Source: Punica granatum (lineage: Eukaryota > Streptophyta > Magnoliopsida > Myrtales > Lythraceae). From it: a stretch of DNA of 64,000 nucleotides. The notes beneath the pieces were generated by a model. It did no database searches. It saw only the letters and a program-made list of their open reading frames with translations, and was not told the origin of the DNA. Location: contig NC_045132.1 of assembly GCF_007655135.1 (NCBI RefSeq), positions 27,708,354 to 27,772,353 on the forward strand. The letters are read 5' to 3'. Each line of letters begins with the position of its first letter. Within the stretch, counting starts at the first letter, position 1. A program made the translations under genes and the position numbers. Shown here piece by piece: positions 33,856 through 49,299 of the stretch.

Positions 33856-36800
33856 ATGGCAGGGAGCACCTCTAGTACTTTCTGTTTGCGATCCGTCCTT
33901 GATAAGGACAAACTGTCAGGGAATAATTTCCTTGGTTGGTATCGAAACTTGAGAATTGTTCTCAACCAAGAAAAGAAACTATATGTCTTAGAGCAACCTC
34001 TTCTTGCGCCACCACCTGACGATGCCCCCCAAGCTGAGAAAGATGCTTATAGTAAGCATCATGATGATGCCGTAAACGTCGGATGTCTCATGTTAGTCAC
34101 CATGGACTCGGAGCTTCAGAAGCAACACGAGAACATGAAGGCGTACGATATGATCGTGCATCTCAGGCAGCTCTATCAAGAGCAGGCCAGACATGAGAGA
34201 TTCGAGATCTCTAAAGCACTTTTTCAGGCAAGGTTGACTGAGGGTAGCCCGGTGGGTCTTCATGTACTCAAGATGATTGGGTACGTTGAGACTCTGGGAA
34301 GACTGGGATTTCCTCTGGGTCAAGAGTTGGCCACAAATTTAGTCCTACAGTCGCTGCCCAGCAGTTATAGTCAGTTCATCATGAGCTATAATATGAATGA
34401 CTACAATAAACCATTGCCTGAACTGCTTAACATGTTGAGAACAGCTGAGCATGATATCAGCAAGGGGACGTCTGTTCTAATGGTCCAGGGGACCAAAAGA
34501 AAGGGCAAGGGCAAGAGTAAAGGCCAGAGGGCTAAAGGTGCATCCAAGTATGACTTGGGTGCGTTGAAGCCTAAAGCCAAGGTGGCGAAGAATGATTACT
34601 GCTTCCATTGTGGCAACACTAGACATTGGAAGCGGAATTGTAAGATATACCTGGAAGAGTTGAAGAAGAAGAAGGGAAGTGAGACTTCCACTTCAGGTAT
34701 CCATGTTATAGAGATTAATGTATCTACTACTTCTATATCTTGGGTATTAGATACCGGGTGTGGTGCTCATATTTGTGGAAATATGCAGGACCTAAAGAAC
34801 AGTAGATCGTTGGCAAAGGGCGAGGTGGACCTCTGAGTTGGAAATGGAGCAAGAGTTGCTACATTAACTGTAGGGACTTATCACCTAGTTTTGCCTACTG
34901 GGCTTGTATTAGATCTTAACGACTGTTATTATGTACCTGCTATTAGTAGAAACATAATATATGTTTCTTGTTTGGACAAGAAGGGATTTTGTTTCACTAT
35001 CAAGAACAAGTGTTGTTCTATGTACATGAATGATGTATATTATGGCAGTGCACATTTAAGTAATGGTCTGTATGTTCTTGATCTAGATACGCCTATTTAT
35101 AATGTGGAAACCAAACGGTTCAAATCTAATGATTCGAACCCGACTTACCTCTGGCATTGTCGTTTAGGCCATATTAGCGAGAATCGCATCTCTAGACTCC
35201 ATAAGGATGGATTACTGGACTCGTTTGATTTAGAATCGATCGAGACATGCGAACCTTGCTTAATGGGGAAAATGACTAATGCCCCTTATACCGGAAAAGG
35301 TGAGCGAGCTAGTGATCATCTGGCTCTCATACATACTGATGTATGTGGACCAGTGAACAAGCTTGCTAGAGGTGGGTATCTCTACTTCATTACATTTACT
35401 GATGATTTCAGTAGATTTGGATATGTGTATTTGATGAAACACAAATCTGAATCCTTTGAAAAGTTCAAAGAATTTAAGAATGAAGTGGAAAATCAGTTGG
35501 GTAAGAGCATTAAAGTTCTTCGATCAGATCGAGGAGGTGAATATTTGAGCTATGAGTTTGCTGACTATCTTAAACAGTGTGGGATTTTATCTCAACTGAC
35601 TCCACCTGGAACACCACAGTGGAATGGTGTAGCTGAGAGGAGGAATAGAACTTTATTAGATATGGTTCGATCTTTGATGAGTCATGCAAACTTACCTGAC
35701 TCCTTTTGAGGATATGCTCTACAGACAGCTGCTCTCATATTAAACAATGCTCCGTCGAAATCAGTTGAAAGGACACCATATAAGATGTGGTATGGGAAGC
35801 GTCCCAAGATGTCTTTTCTAAAAATATGGGGTTGCGAAGCTTATGTGAAGAGATTGTCTTCAGATAAGCTTGGCCCTAAATCGGACAAATGTTACTTTGT
35901 GGGGTATCCTAAGGAAACTCGAGGATACTATTTCTATAATCCCATCGAGGGCAAAGTGTTTGTTGCTCGAACTGCGGTATTCTTTGAGAAAGAGTTTCTC
36001 TCCAAAGGAACTAGTGGGAGAAAATTAGAACTTGGGGAAGTTCTACCACAAAATGACATTGACCAATCGACGGGCGATGTTGCAGAACAAGTACCACAAG
36101 TTGTTGTGGCACAATCTTCTACACAGGTGACACAGGAGCCTCGTAGGTCTAGTAGGATACGTCATGAGCCCGAGAGATATGGATTTCTCGTGACTCAAGA
36201 CAATGATGTATTGCTCATAGATAATGATGAGCCTACAACCTATGCGGAAGCCATAATAGGCCCTGACTCTGAGAAATGGCTAGAGGCCATGAGATCTGAG
36301 ATGGAGTCCATGTACACTAACCAAGTATGGATTTTGGTTGATCCACCTGAAGGGGCAAAACCCATTGGGTGTAAGTGGGTCTTCAAGAAGAAGACTGATA
36401 TGGACGGTAATGTGATTACCTTTAAGGGCCGACTTGTGGCAAAAGGTTTCAGACAAGTTCATGGTGTTGACTATGACGAAACTTTTTTCCCCGGTGGCTA
36501 TGCTTAAATCCATAAGGATCTTGCTTGCAATTGCAGCTTATTATGATTATGAGATCTGGCAAATTGATGTCAAAACTGCTTTCCTGAACGGGAAGCTCCT
36601 CGAGGATGTGTATATGACGCAACTTGAGGGTTTTGTCGATCCACATAGTGCCGAAAAGGTTTGTAAGCTACAACGGTCTATTTATGGGCTGAAGCAAGCT
36701 TCTAGGAGTTGGAATCTTCGTTTTGATGATGCAATCAAAGAGTTTGGTTTCATCAAGAATGAAGATGAACCCTGTGTTTACAAGAAGGTTAGTGGGAGCA

Positions 36801-37750
36801 TAGTAATCTTCCTGGTGTTAAATGTAGATGACATACTTCTAATAGGGAATGACATTCCTTCCCTACAGTCTGTAAAGACTTGGTTGGGAAGGTGTTTCTC
36901 TATGAAGGACTTAGGCGAAGCTACCTACGTGCTAGGTATTAGGATCTATAGAGATAGATCCAGGAGACTGCTTGGCCTAAGTCAGAGTGCATACATAGAT
37001 AAAGTGCTTCGGCGTTTTAGCATGCAGGATTCTAAGAAAGGGTCGCTGCCTATGTTACATGGCATAAGCCTTTCGAAGGCTCAAAGTCCTTCTACTCGAG
37101 AGAAGAGGGACCGCATGAATAGGATTCCATATGCGTCAGCTATTGGATCCATCATGTATGCTATGTTATGCACTCGATCAGATGTCTCGTATGCTTTGAG
37201 TATGACGAGTCGATACCAATCAGATCCAGGTGAAAGACACTGGATTGCGGTAAAGAACATCCTTAAGTACTTACGAAGGACTAAGGAGATGTTTTTGGTA
37301 TATGGAGGCGAAGAAGAGCTCGTTGTAAGAGGTTACACCGATGCTAGCTTTCAGACCGATAAGGACGACAGTAGATCGCAGTCAGGGTATGTGTTCTGCC
37401 TGAATGGAGGTGCTGTGAGTTGGAAGAGTTCCAAACAGGAGACAGTAGCCGATTCTACCACAGAGGCCGAGTATATTGCTGCCTCTAACGCTGCAAAAGA
37501 GGCCGTTTGGATAAAGAAGTTCGTGACAGAACTTGTTGTGGTTCCTAGCATCGCAGACCCAGTGGATCTCTATTGTGACAACAATGGAGCCATTGCGCAA
37601 GCTAAGGAACCCAGGTCTCACCAGCGATCCAAACATATACTCAGGCGCTTCCATCTCATTCGCGAGATCATCGACAGAGGAGATGTGAAGATATGCAGAA
37701 TACCAACAAATGAGAATCTCGCAGATCCACTTACGAAACCTCTTGTGTAG
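33856..37750 (+). pseudogene. Ty1/Copia gag-pol polyprotein gene, lightly degraded
   Basis: One frame originally encoded about 1,300 residues; the ATG at 33856 (MAGSTSSTFCLRS) is the likely start. Order: gag with a CCHC zinc knuckle (CFHCGNTRHWKRNC near 34601-34645), protease (WVLDTGCGAHIC), integrase with an HHCC zinc domain and DDE residues (HTDVCGP, SDRGGEY, NGVAERRNRT), reverse transcriptase (VKTAFLNG, VDDILLIGND) and RNase H (STTEAEYIAAS). Integrase before RT defines Copia. Lesions: TGA at 34834-34836, TGA at 35707-35709 where Trp is expected, and one extra T in a T-run near 36484-36489 that shifts the frame into the RT. Everything else is open, so decay is light. No autonomous product is possible without readthrough. 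Confidence 0.93.
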
Positions 37751-37811
37751 CGCAAGCACGAGGCTCACACTAGATCTATTGGCATAAGACATGCCAGATT
37801 GGCTCTAGTGC

Positions 37812-37822
37812 AAGTGGGAGAT
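37812..37822 (+). other. polypurine tract
   Basis: AAGTGGGAGAT lies directly before the LTR start TGTTGGGA at 37823, the expected plus-strand priming site. Confidence 0.8.
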
Positions 37823-39059
37823 TGTTGGGAATTGGTGTATGCCCTAGAGGCAATCTATAATCAGTTTTGTAATATGATATCTATTTCATTATAAAACGAG
37901 GCATATCTGTTATTGTGTAGATTGCGCTAAATATGATTTTACACAATAATGTCCTTGGAATAGTAGGTTCAATAGGCATCAAGTGTGACTTGATTGTGAG
38001 ATCCTATAATTACTGAACATTATTCCTAAATGTCCATAGTCAAAGTATTATCGTTAATTAGGACAACGTTAATACGGTTAGACTAGTGTGAGTGTTGATT
38101 GATGACCAAATCTCATAGGTCATGGATATGGAGATATCAAATCACACCACATGTATACATTAAGAGTAATGTGTATTGGACTGATCCGCCATGAGATTGC
38201 TACATGGGTTGTTACGTAACTGTCATTAGCATATCTCAAAGTGACTATAGTGTAATGGTCCTTTGACTTGAGGTCACCATGGATTCCTACATGTAATGTC
38301 ATATACTTTGATACTGTCAAATGCCACCGTAACAGGTTGGTTATAAAGACAATTATTGGGTATATCATAGAGCATGGAGAGGAATATGAGTGACCAAGAT
38401 AGGATTTGTCCCTCCTACGAAACGGGAGCGATATCTCACGGCCACTTGGTGGTTAAGTCTAAAAGTGTATGCATACCCAAATGAGTCGATATAGCGATAT
38501 CGAACTCATTTGTTCTGATAGACTTACCCGGTAAACCAAGAAAGAGAGATATTGAGCCATACAAGGATGTCATCGACCATGCCTTGGGCTCAATAGAGAT
38601 ATAGAGGACAATGGATTATATTACACGGTAATATAGGTCACGAGGTTCGTCAAGAAATTGACTTTCCGATTACTTGAGTAATAGTGATACATTGCTAGAT
38701 GCCGCTCACTGTTTGTAATATTGAAATAGAGATTTCGATATTACTGTCAACGTAATTAGGAACCTACAGGGTCACACACTACGACTAAATTGACGAGATA
38801 TTTTGAAATAATAAAATCGTCTAATTGAGATTAGATGATTTATGGTGTGACCAATTAATCGGATATTTAATGAGATTAAATCTACCGATTAATTAGACCC
38901 GATTTATTAGATTAAATGGACCAAATTGATGCACGATTAATATCATGACACATGGCTTTTGTATTAATAGACATGTGTATGGACACATGTCATGTGAGGA
39001 GCAATCTAATTTTAATCCCACATCGGTGGGACTTTAAATTGCTACCCCCCTTAGCTGCT

Positions 39060-39067
39060 TATAAAAA
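39060..39067 (+). promoter_or_regulatory. LTR TATA box, plus-strand arm
   Basis: TATAAAAA in the U3 arm, about 90 bp before the palindrome centre. Its mirror image lies at 39250-39257 on the minus strand, so two LTR promoters face each other. Confidence 0.6.
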
Positions 39068-39249
39068 GGGGCAGTAAGCATGCTTACAAATATAATATAG
39101 ATATATGCTTATATGTGTGTATATGCATATACTTTTATATATATAAAAGCATTGGTATATATGTGTGCTTTTATATATATAAAAGTATATGCATATACAC
39201 ACATATAAGCATATATCTATATTATATTTGTAAGCATGCTTACTGCCCC

Positions 39250-39257
39250 TTTTTATA
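39250..39257 (-). promoter_or_regulatory. LTR TATA box, inverted arm
   Basis: Mirror copy of the TATA box at 39060-39067. If active it would transcribe leftward through the direct U3 arm and antisense to gag-pol. Confidence 0.55.
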
Positions 39258-40493
39258 AGCAGCTAAGGGGGGGAGCAATTTAAAGTCCCACCGATGTGGG
39301 ATTAAAATTAGATTGCTCCTCACATGACATGTGTCCATACACATGTCTATTAATACAAAAGTCATGTGTCATGATATTAATCGTGTATCAATTTGGTCCA
39401 TTTAATCTAATAAATCGGGTCTAATTAATCGGTAGATTTAATCTCATTAAATATCCGATTAATTGGTCACACCATAAATCATCTAATCTCAATTAGACGA
39501 TTTTATTATTTCAAAATATCTCTCAATTTAGTCGTAGTGTGTGACCCTGTAGGTTTCTAATTACGTTGACAGTAATATCGAAATCTCTATTTCAATATTA
39601 CAAACAGTGAGCGGCATCTAGCAATGTATCACTATTACTCAAGTAATCGGAAAGTCAATTTCTTGACGAACCTCGTGACCTATATTACCGTGTAATATAA
39701 TCCATTGTCCTCTATATCTCTATTGAGCCCAAGGCATGGTCGATGACATCCTTGTATGGCTCAATATCTCTCTTTCTTGGTTTACCGGGTAAGTCTATCA
39801 GAACAAATGAGTTCGATATCGCTATATCGACTCATTTGGGTATGCATACACTTTTAGACTTAACCACCAAGTGTCCGTGAGATATCGCTCCCGTTTCGTA
39901 GGAGGGACAAATCTTATCTTGGTCACTCATATTCCTCTCCATGCTCTATGATATACCCAATAATTGTCTTTATAACCAACCTGTTACGGTGGCATTTGAC
40001 AGTATCAAAGTATATGACATTACATGTAGGAATCCATGGTGACCTCAAGTCAAAGGACCATTACACTATAGTCACTTTGAGATATGCTAATGACAGTTAC
40101 GTAACAACCCATGTAGCAATCTCATGGCGGATCAGTCCAATAGACATTACTCTTAATGTATACATGTGGTGTGATTTGATATCTCCATATCCATGACCTA
40201 TGAGATTTGGTCATCAATCAACACTCACACTAGTCTAACCGTATTAACGTTGTCCTAATTAACGATAATACTTTGACTATGGACATTTAGGAATAATGTT
40301 CAGTAATTATAGGATCTCACAATCAAGTCACACTTGATGCCTATTGAACCTACTATTCCAAGGACATTATTGTGTAAAATCATATTTAGCGCAATCTACA
40401 CAATAACAGATATGCCTCGTTTTATAATGAAATAGATATCATATTACAAAACTGATTATAGATTGCCTCTAGGGCATACACCAATTCCCAACA

Positions 40494-40498
40494 AATAT
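40494..40498. repeat. target-site duplication, right copy (AATAT)
   Basis: AATAT follows the terminal CA of the Copia element and matches 32473-32477. Confidence 0.85.
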
Positions 40499-41384
40499 AA
40501 TTTATATATCTATAAAATATTATATAAAATATTTTAAAAAATAGATATCTATAAAAACATATAATTTATATATACTTTTTCTTCCCATATATACACTAAA
40601 GGTTGTACGCATAACCATATATTAATATATTTATATTATGCATGAATATATATTAATACTTACTTATTTTTATGTTAATATTTATGTGATGAGATATTAC
40701 TCTTTATTTTAAAAATTCAAGATTATTAAATAATATCTATATATATAATAAAATTTTCTCATTTATTTCAAATAAATTCATGTTATATAAATATTAGAAA
40801 TTGAAGAAATCAGATTCTATGATGAGATATTTTTTAAAAATATTTTTAATTAAAAATAATTTCAAAAGTAAATAAATAAAACTTAAAAAACTCTTTTAAG
40901 AAAATACATGCTAATATATACTTATATTTTATGTTAATATTGATGTGAATAAGTATTAATTTTTATTTTAAAAAAGATTATTATTAAATAATATATACAT
41001 ATAAAAAAATCTTATCATTTATTTTAAATACATTATGTCATATGAATTATAAAATTGAGGAAATCAAGAGATCGGATTTTATGATGAGATATCTTCAAAA
41101 AAAGTATTAAAAATAAAAACCTAAAAAATTCCATTCGGAAAATTTATATTGCATTCAATTAAAAATAATTGTATTATCCAAAATTTTTTGTGATATTCTT
41201 GGTTTTTTTAAATGGAATATTATTATCAAATTTTTTTTCGAAAGATTTTGTTGCTAATTTTCTAATAAAAGTATTTAAAATTTTAAAATCTCAAAAAACG
41301 AGAAAATTTCATTAAAAAACGAAGCGTTCTGAGACCATTTAACCGAGTTTGCCTCATATCTTGTTTTCATATAGATATAGATGT

Positions 41385-45781
<4,397 letters not shown>

Positions 45782-46117
45782 AAATGTAAGGTTTTTTGCC
45801 TGTTTTTGTTACTTACTGTATGTATACTGGTCTCTTTCCATGTCGCATTTCAAGTTTCTGCAGCGACTAGTTGTAACTTGTAACAGGCATTCTGTTTCTG
45901 TTGGTGCATGTTTTCATCGGACAAGACCATGGAATTTAGGCACTAATATTATTTTTTCAGGTTGCAAATCGAAAGCCAGCCCAAATGCCCAATGAATTGG
46001 TATTCAACTGATCATGCATTAGTTATTTCTTGGGATGGTCAAAATACTCCATCTCGCGACCTTATAGCATCTAAATAAAGGATCTTTTTTCCATTTCTTG
46101 TGTAAGCTCCATGCTAA

Positions 46118-47659
46118 TCAAATTGTTTCACGAAATAGTATTCCATCATCATCTTCCTCATATACCTCAGGCGAATAACCGAAACTTCTCATATGAACCA
46201 GCAAACAATCTAGGATGGATAGAATGTGAACTCTGCTATCATTTGACACATCTTCTGCTCTGAATCTGTGGACTTTTTTAGAAATCTCGATCCAACTGTA
46301 TCCGGGACAGGTCCTAAGCCCTCTATCCTTCATGAACTTCCTCACCCTTGCAGCTTCATCCCAGTAACCAACACTGGCATAGAGATTTGCAAGCTGAACA
46401 TAAGTGGCTGCACATCGAGGCTCCAGCACCAGCCTACTCTCTGCAGCCTCAATCCCGATCCAGACACCCCCATGGACCCTACAAGAAGAGAGCAACGATC
46501 CCCATATCACACCATTCGCGCTGATAGGCATCCTCTCAATGAAGCTCCGAGCCTCTTCAAGCTTCCGGCTCCTGCCCAGGAGGTCGACAATGCACGAGTA
46601 GTGGCCCAATTCAGGCTCCACCCCGTGCATGGCCATTGAGTTGAAGTAATCCCGGCCCAGCTCCAGAAGACCGGCATGGCGACATGATGATAAGATACCA
46701 AGGAAAGTGATCCTATCGGGTTTGACATTCCTCTGCTTCATCTCTTCGAAGAGCTTGTTCGCTTGAACTGCCTGACCAAACTGGGCGTGGCCTGCAATCA
46801 TTGAGTTCCACGACACGATATCCCTACTGGGCATGTCCCTGAATACCTGCAAAGCTTCCTTAATGTCCCCGCACTTGCAGTACATGGAGATGAGGGAGTT
46901 TGCGACGTGGGTGTGTGAATTGAAGCCTGCACGGACTGTTAGGCAGTGGACGCTCCTGCCCTGCCCAAGGGCCCCGCTGCCCATGCAGGCAGCCAAGAGG
47001 CCCACGAACGTGAGATCATTCGGCTCTGAGCCTGAAATCCTCATCGAGCCGTAGAGCTTCAAGCACGCATTGACCTGCCAGCCCTGGGCATAGCCCGATA
47101 TCATAGCCGTCCACGAAACTACATTCTTCACGGACATTTCGTCAAGCACCTTGTGCGCATTCTCCAGCTCGCCGCATCGGCTGTATAAGGTGATCAAAGA
47201 ACTTCCGACGTAGGAATTGCCAAAGAATCCTGTTTTTACTGCTAAGCAGTGGAACTGAATCCCCCCAAAGAGATCTCGGGTGGACCCACATGAGCTGACG
47301 GCACGCGACAGAACAATCGCGTCGACCGCTTCCCTTTCCTTCCGAGGATGAGATGGCAGAGAAGTCGGTTCGGCTTCTGCGAGAAACTCTGGTTCAGGGA
47401 CTGTGTGTCGTGGGCGTGCATTTGGGTCTGCCCGGAAGAAGTCCTGAATGAGCCTAAGGTGGCTTTGGCGAGGTGTGGGGACATTGGGACTTCGCGCTAT
47501 CAGGTCAAGAACTCTCAGTGCTTTGTCCACTCTGCTGCTTCGGATCGGCCCAGTAGACTTGGAAGAAGAAGAAGAAGAAGACAAGTGAGAACGCGGCGAG
47601 AGTTGTTGGAGATGGCGGACTGAGAAGGATGGCTTGTTCAGGGGGAAGAGTGTTTTCAT
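46118..47659 (-). CDS. pentatricopeptide repeat protein, PLS class with E/E+ tail
   Basis: Intronless, 513 residues. The N-terminus is Ser/Arg-rich and poor in acids (MKTLFPLNKPSFSVRHLQQL), as expected for an organelle transit peptide. PLS-type PPR motifs follow, for example NVVSWTAMISGYAQGWQ, PNDLTFVGLLAACMGSGALG, DIVSWNSMIAGHAQFGQ and PDRITFLGILSSCRHAGLLE, then an E-type region (GVIWGSLLSSCRVHG, YVQLANLYASVGYWDEAARV, PGYSWIEI) ending shortly after the E+ part without a DYW domain. Such proteins bind single-stranded organelle RNA and usually specify C-to-U editing sites with a partner. It resembles Arabidopsis At2g37320 in my memory, but orthology is not tested. It converges with the BSK gene, 336 bp apart. 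Confidence 0.9.
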   Translation of the reverse strand: MKTLFPLNKPSFSVRHLQQLSPRSHLSSSSSSSKSTGPIRSSRVDKALRVLDLIARSPNVPTPRQSHLRLIQDFFRADPNARPRHTVPEPEFLAEAEPTSLPSHPRKEREAVDAIVLSRAVSSCGSTRDLFGGIQFHCLAVKTGFFGNSYVGSSLITLYSRCGELENAHKVLDEMSVKNVVSWTAMISGYAQGWQVNACLKLYGSMRISGSEPNDLTFVGLLAACMGSGALGQGRSVHCLTVRAGFNSHTHVANSLISMYCKCGDIKEALQVFRDMPSRDIVSWNSMIAGHAQFGQAVQANKLFEEMKQRNVKPDRITFLGILSSCRHAGLLELGRDYFNSMAMHGVEPELGHYSCIVDLLGRSRKLEEARSFIERMPISANGVIWGSLLSSCRVHGGVWIGIEAAESRLVLEPRCAATYVQLANLYASVGYWDEAARVRKFMKDRGLRTCPGYSWIEISKKVHRFRAEDVSNDSRVHILSILDCLLVHMRSFGYSPEVYEEDDDGILFRETI

Positions 47660-47699
47660 TCCAACAAAAAGCCCATCATCAAGATTCGAAACTTCCCTC

Positions 47700-48541
47700 C
47701 CTATTTCATTTTCATTTCATGGGCAGTAAGCTGAAACCGTCCCTTATCTTTCTCTTTCTCCCTTTTTTGTCTCAACATGTCTCTGGTTGAGCTTAAATGG
47801 CCAGACGCAATACGTTTATGGAATTTGTTACTCATATATATATATATATATGAATGGTTTTAATCATGGCCTAGACATACTGTACAAGGATGATGCTCCT
47901 ATCATCCTATGTAATGTCTCCGAAAACATACATTTACTCGGATTGGAATTGACGATGATGATGTAAAATCCTCATCTGATTTGGGAAGCTCAATATGCAT
48001 CGAAACTGAAGATGTATAGCTAGGTATTTGCCTGCCTTCCTATAGCATTTCTTGTATCTACTGTAGTGACCTCCCCCTTTGCAAGACGGGAGTTTCTACA
48101 ACAACCAGTTTTTAAGTTCAAACATCTCATAGTGTAGTGTGTTGTTCTCCTTTCTTTCGGATATATGATTTCCCGACATACCTGTCCTTTCTGTTTTTGA
48201 TAGTTATGGCGATGTCTATGTTCATTTTTTCCAAAGTTGAGATCGTAGTTCTTCTTCGTCAATATTGTAAATGGCAGCTGGAGTTTGATAAAATGAATTT
48301 TTGAGGTAAATTTGGAGCTACTTTAATTCAGTAATAATTTGTCTAACTTCAAAGATGAATAGTGTCCATAACGTTTATTATAGTGTCAATTACATTCTCC
48401 ACATGACCTTTCAATACATAATTTTCTACTATAACAATAGTAATGGTAATAATAACAGAAACTCTGAAGTACAACAAGCCGATGTGCTCATATCGACATG
48501 GAAAGTGCAGTGAAGGGGAGAAGTCAAGCCGACTACTAGTA
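47700..48541. other. intergenic between PPR and PAR1 genes
   Basis: Holds the upstream region of the PPR gene, a TA run near 47836-47852 and the 3' flank of the PAR1 gene. No gene seen. Confidence 0.5.
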
Positions 48542-49295
48542 TTAGGGCTCAGCTACAGGGCCAGCAGCTATGCCAGCTAGAGGAGCTTCTGCTACTGGGG
48601 CAGCGGCTACGGCGGAGACTGGACCTGAGGTATGACCTGAACTCTGAATCTCCATCATGGCTCGGTGCATATTTGTTCTCTGCGCCTCACACATGCTCGG
48701 CAAGTAAACTCCTGCAGTCATTCAAAGAATTCCATTTCAATACTGAGCTAGTTTGTCGATGCTTACATGAGTCCTGCAGTTGGAATTTGAGAGGTGTTAT
48801 GAGAATATTTGTTGCCCTTACCTTCTGCAGTAGCTAAGTTGAAGTAGAGATCAACAATGTTTGGGCAGTAATCGTAGCACTCGCTCGAACAGAGCTTCAT
48901 GGTGAAGTGCGGCTGGAGGAGGGAATCGGAAGATATGCCAATGGAGTTCCTGTCCACCCCACATGCTCTGATGCAGTCGTCGGTCTCGATCCACTCGTGC
49001 ATTATGTCTGCGACCACTGGGGAAGTCTTGCACTGGTACTCCATACTTCCTCCTTGGGTCATGTAGTACTCTAACAGGCATCTCTTTCCCGATGATGCAA
49101 TTGAGAACGAGCACATCTGAGTGGGCAATTGCTCGCATGCAATATCACCTAATACGGAACCACGCATGGTAAAAACTGCGTTAGTCAAGCAAAAAAAAAA
49201 AAGAAAAAACGAATGCATAAGGTATTAGTACGATGACATGTACCTAGAGCTCCTTGAAGAAGGAGAGAGAACACAAGGAAGAGGATCAATGCCAT
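48542..49295 (-). CDS. PAR1 (photoassimilate-responsive) family protein
   Basis: Three exons, 49295-49244, 49148-48822 and 48711-48542, joined in phase 1, give 182 residues. Exon 1 encodes a signal peptide (MALILFLVFSLLLQGALG), so the mature protein is secreted and starts DIACEQLPTQMCSFSI. The mature part is Cys-rich, with the family pattern CACEQLP-like start, CLLEYY, DDCIRACGVDR, LCSSECYDYCPNIVDLYFNL and GVYLPSMCEAQ. The C-terminus is Ala/Pro-rich (VAAAPVAEAPLAGIAA), similar to arabinogalactan-like tails. The family is named for induction by sugar accumulation and virus infection in tobacco; the molecular function is unknown. Splicing is supported by exact continuation of the conserved protein across both junctions. 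Confidence 0.92.
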
Positions 49296-49299
49296 TATA

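Larger units (their letters stand above)
32478..40493. mobile_element. Ty1/Copia LTR retrotransposon with its central segment inverted
   Basis: An 8016-bp insertion with 5-bp duplications AATAT on both sides. Normal LTRs of this family start TGTTGGGAATTGG and end GTGGAACTAGCA. Here the outer left end is the reverse complement of the LTR 3' end and the outer right end is the reverse complement of the LTR 5' start, as for a minus-strand insertion. The inside (PBS 33155-33165, gag-pol 33856-37750, PPT 37812-37822) reads on the plus strand. The whole structure equals a normal element in which everything between the middles of the two LTRs was flipped. Breakpoints lie in TA-rich, self-complementary centres (about 32779-32852 and 39152-39165). 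The LTR would be about 1.65-1.7 kb. Assembly error is an alternative. Confidence 0.85.
37823..40493. repeat. right LTR palindrome (direct U3 plus inverted U3)
   Basis: Arms 37823-39151 and 39166-40493 (about 1.33 kb each) are reverse complements around a 14-bp spacer. The left arm starts at the LTR 5' end TGTTGGG and runs to a TA-rich centre; the right arm is its inverse and ends CCCAACA. I noticed roughly ten scattered single-base differences, so the arms are close to but not exactly identical. An 82-residue open frame appears in both arms (38120-38368 minus and 39948-40196 plus) simply because of the duplication. A transcript across this region would fold into a very long hairpin. Confidence 0.93.
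32001..41381 (-). mobile_element. Helitron-like element copy 2, split by a Copia retrotransposon
   Basis: The two parts, 32001-32477 and 40499-41381, together match copy 1. On the minus strand the 5' end reads TCTATATCTATATGAAAAC and follows an A. The 3' end carries the hairpin CCGCGCAACGCACGG about 9 bases before the terminal CTAA. These fit a Helitron (TC start, hairpin, CTRR end). Copy 2 directly abuts copy 1 head-to-tail. It was interrupted later by the 8-kb LTR element, which left the 5-bp duplication AATAT. It has no coding capacity. Confidence 0.5.

Noticed and set aside
38120..40196. The same 82-residue open frame on both strands (38120-38368 and 39948-40196)
   Set aside because: It is duplicated only because it lies in both arms of the LTR palindrome. 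It has no known domain and U3 regions rarely code.
46268..47623. Plus-strand frames over the PPR gene
   Set aside because: Antisense shadows of the intronless PPR coding sequence.
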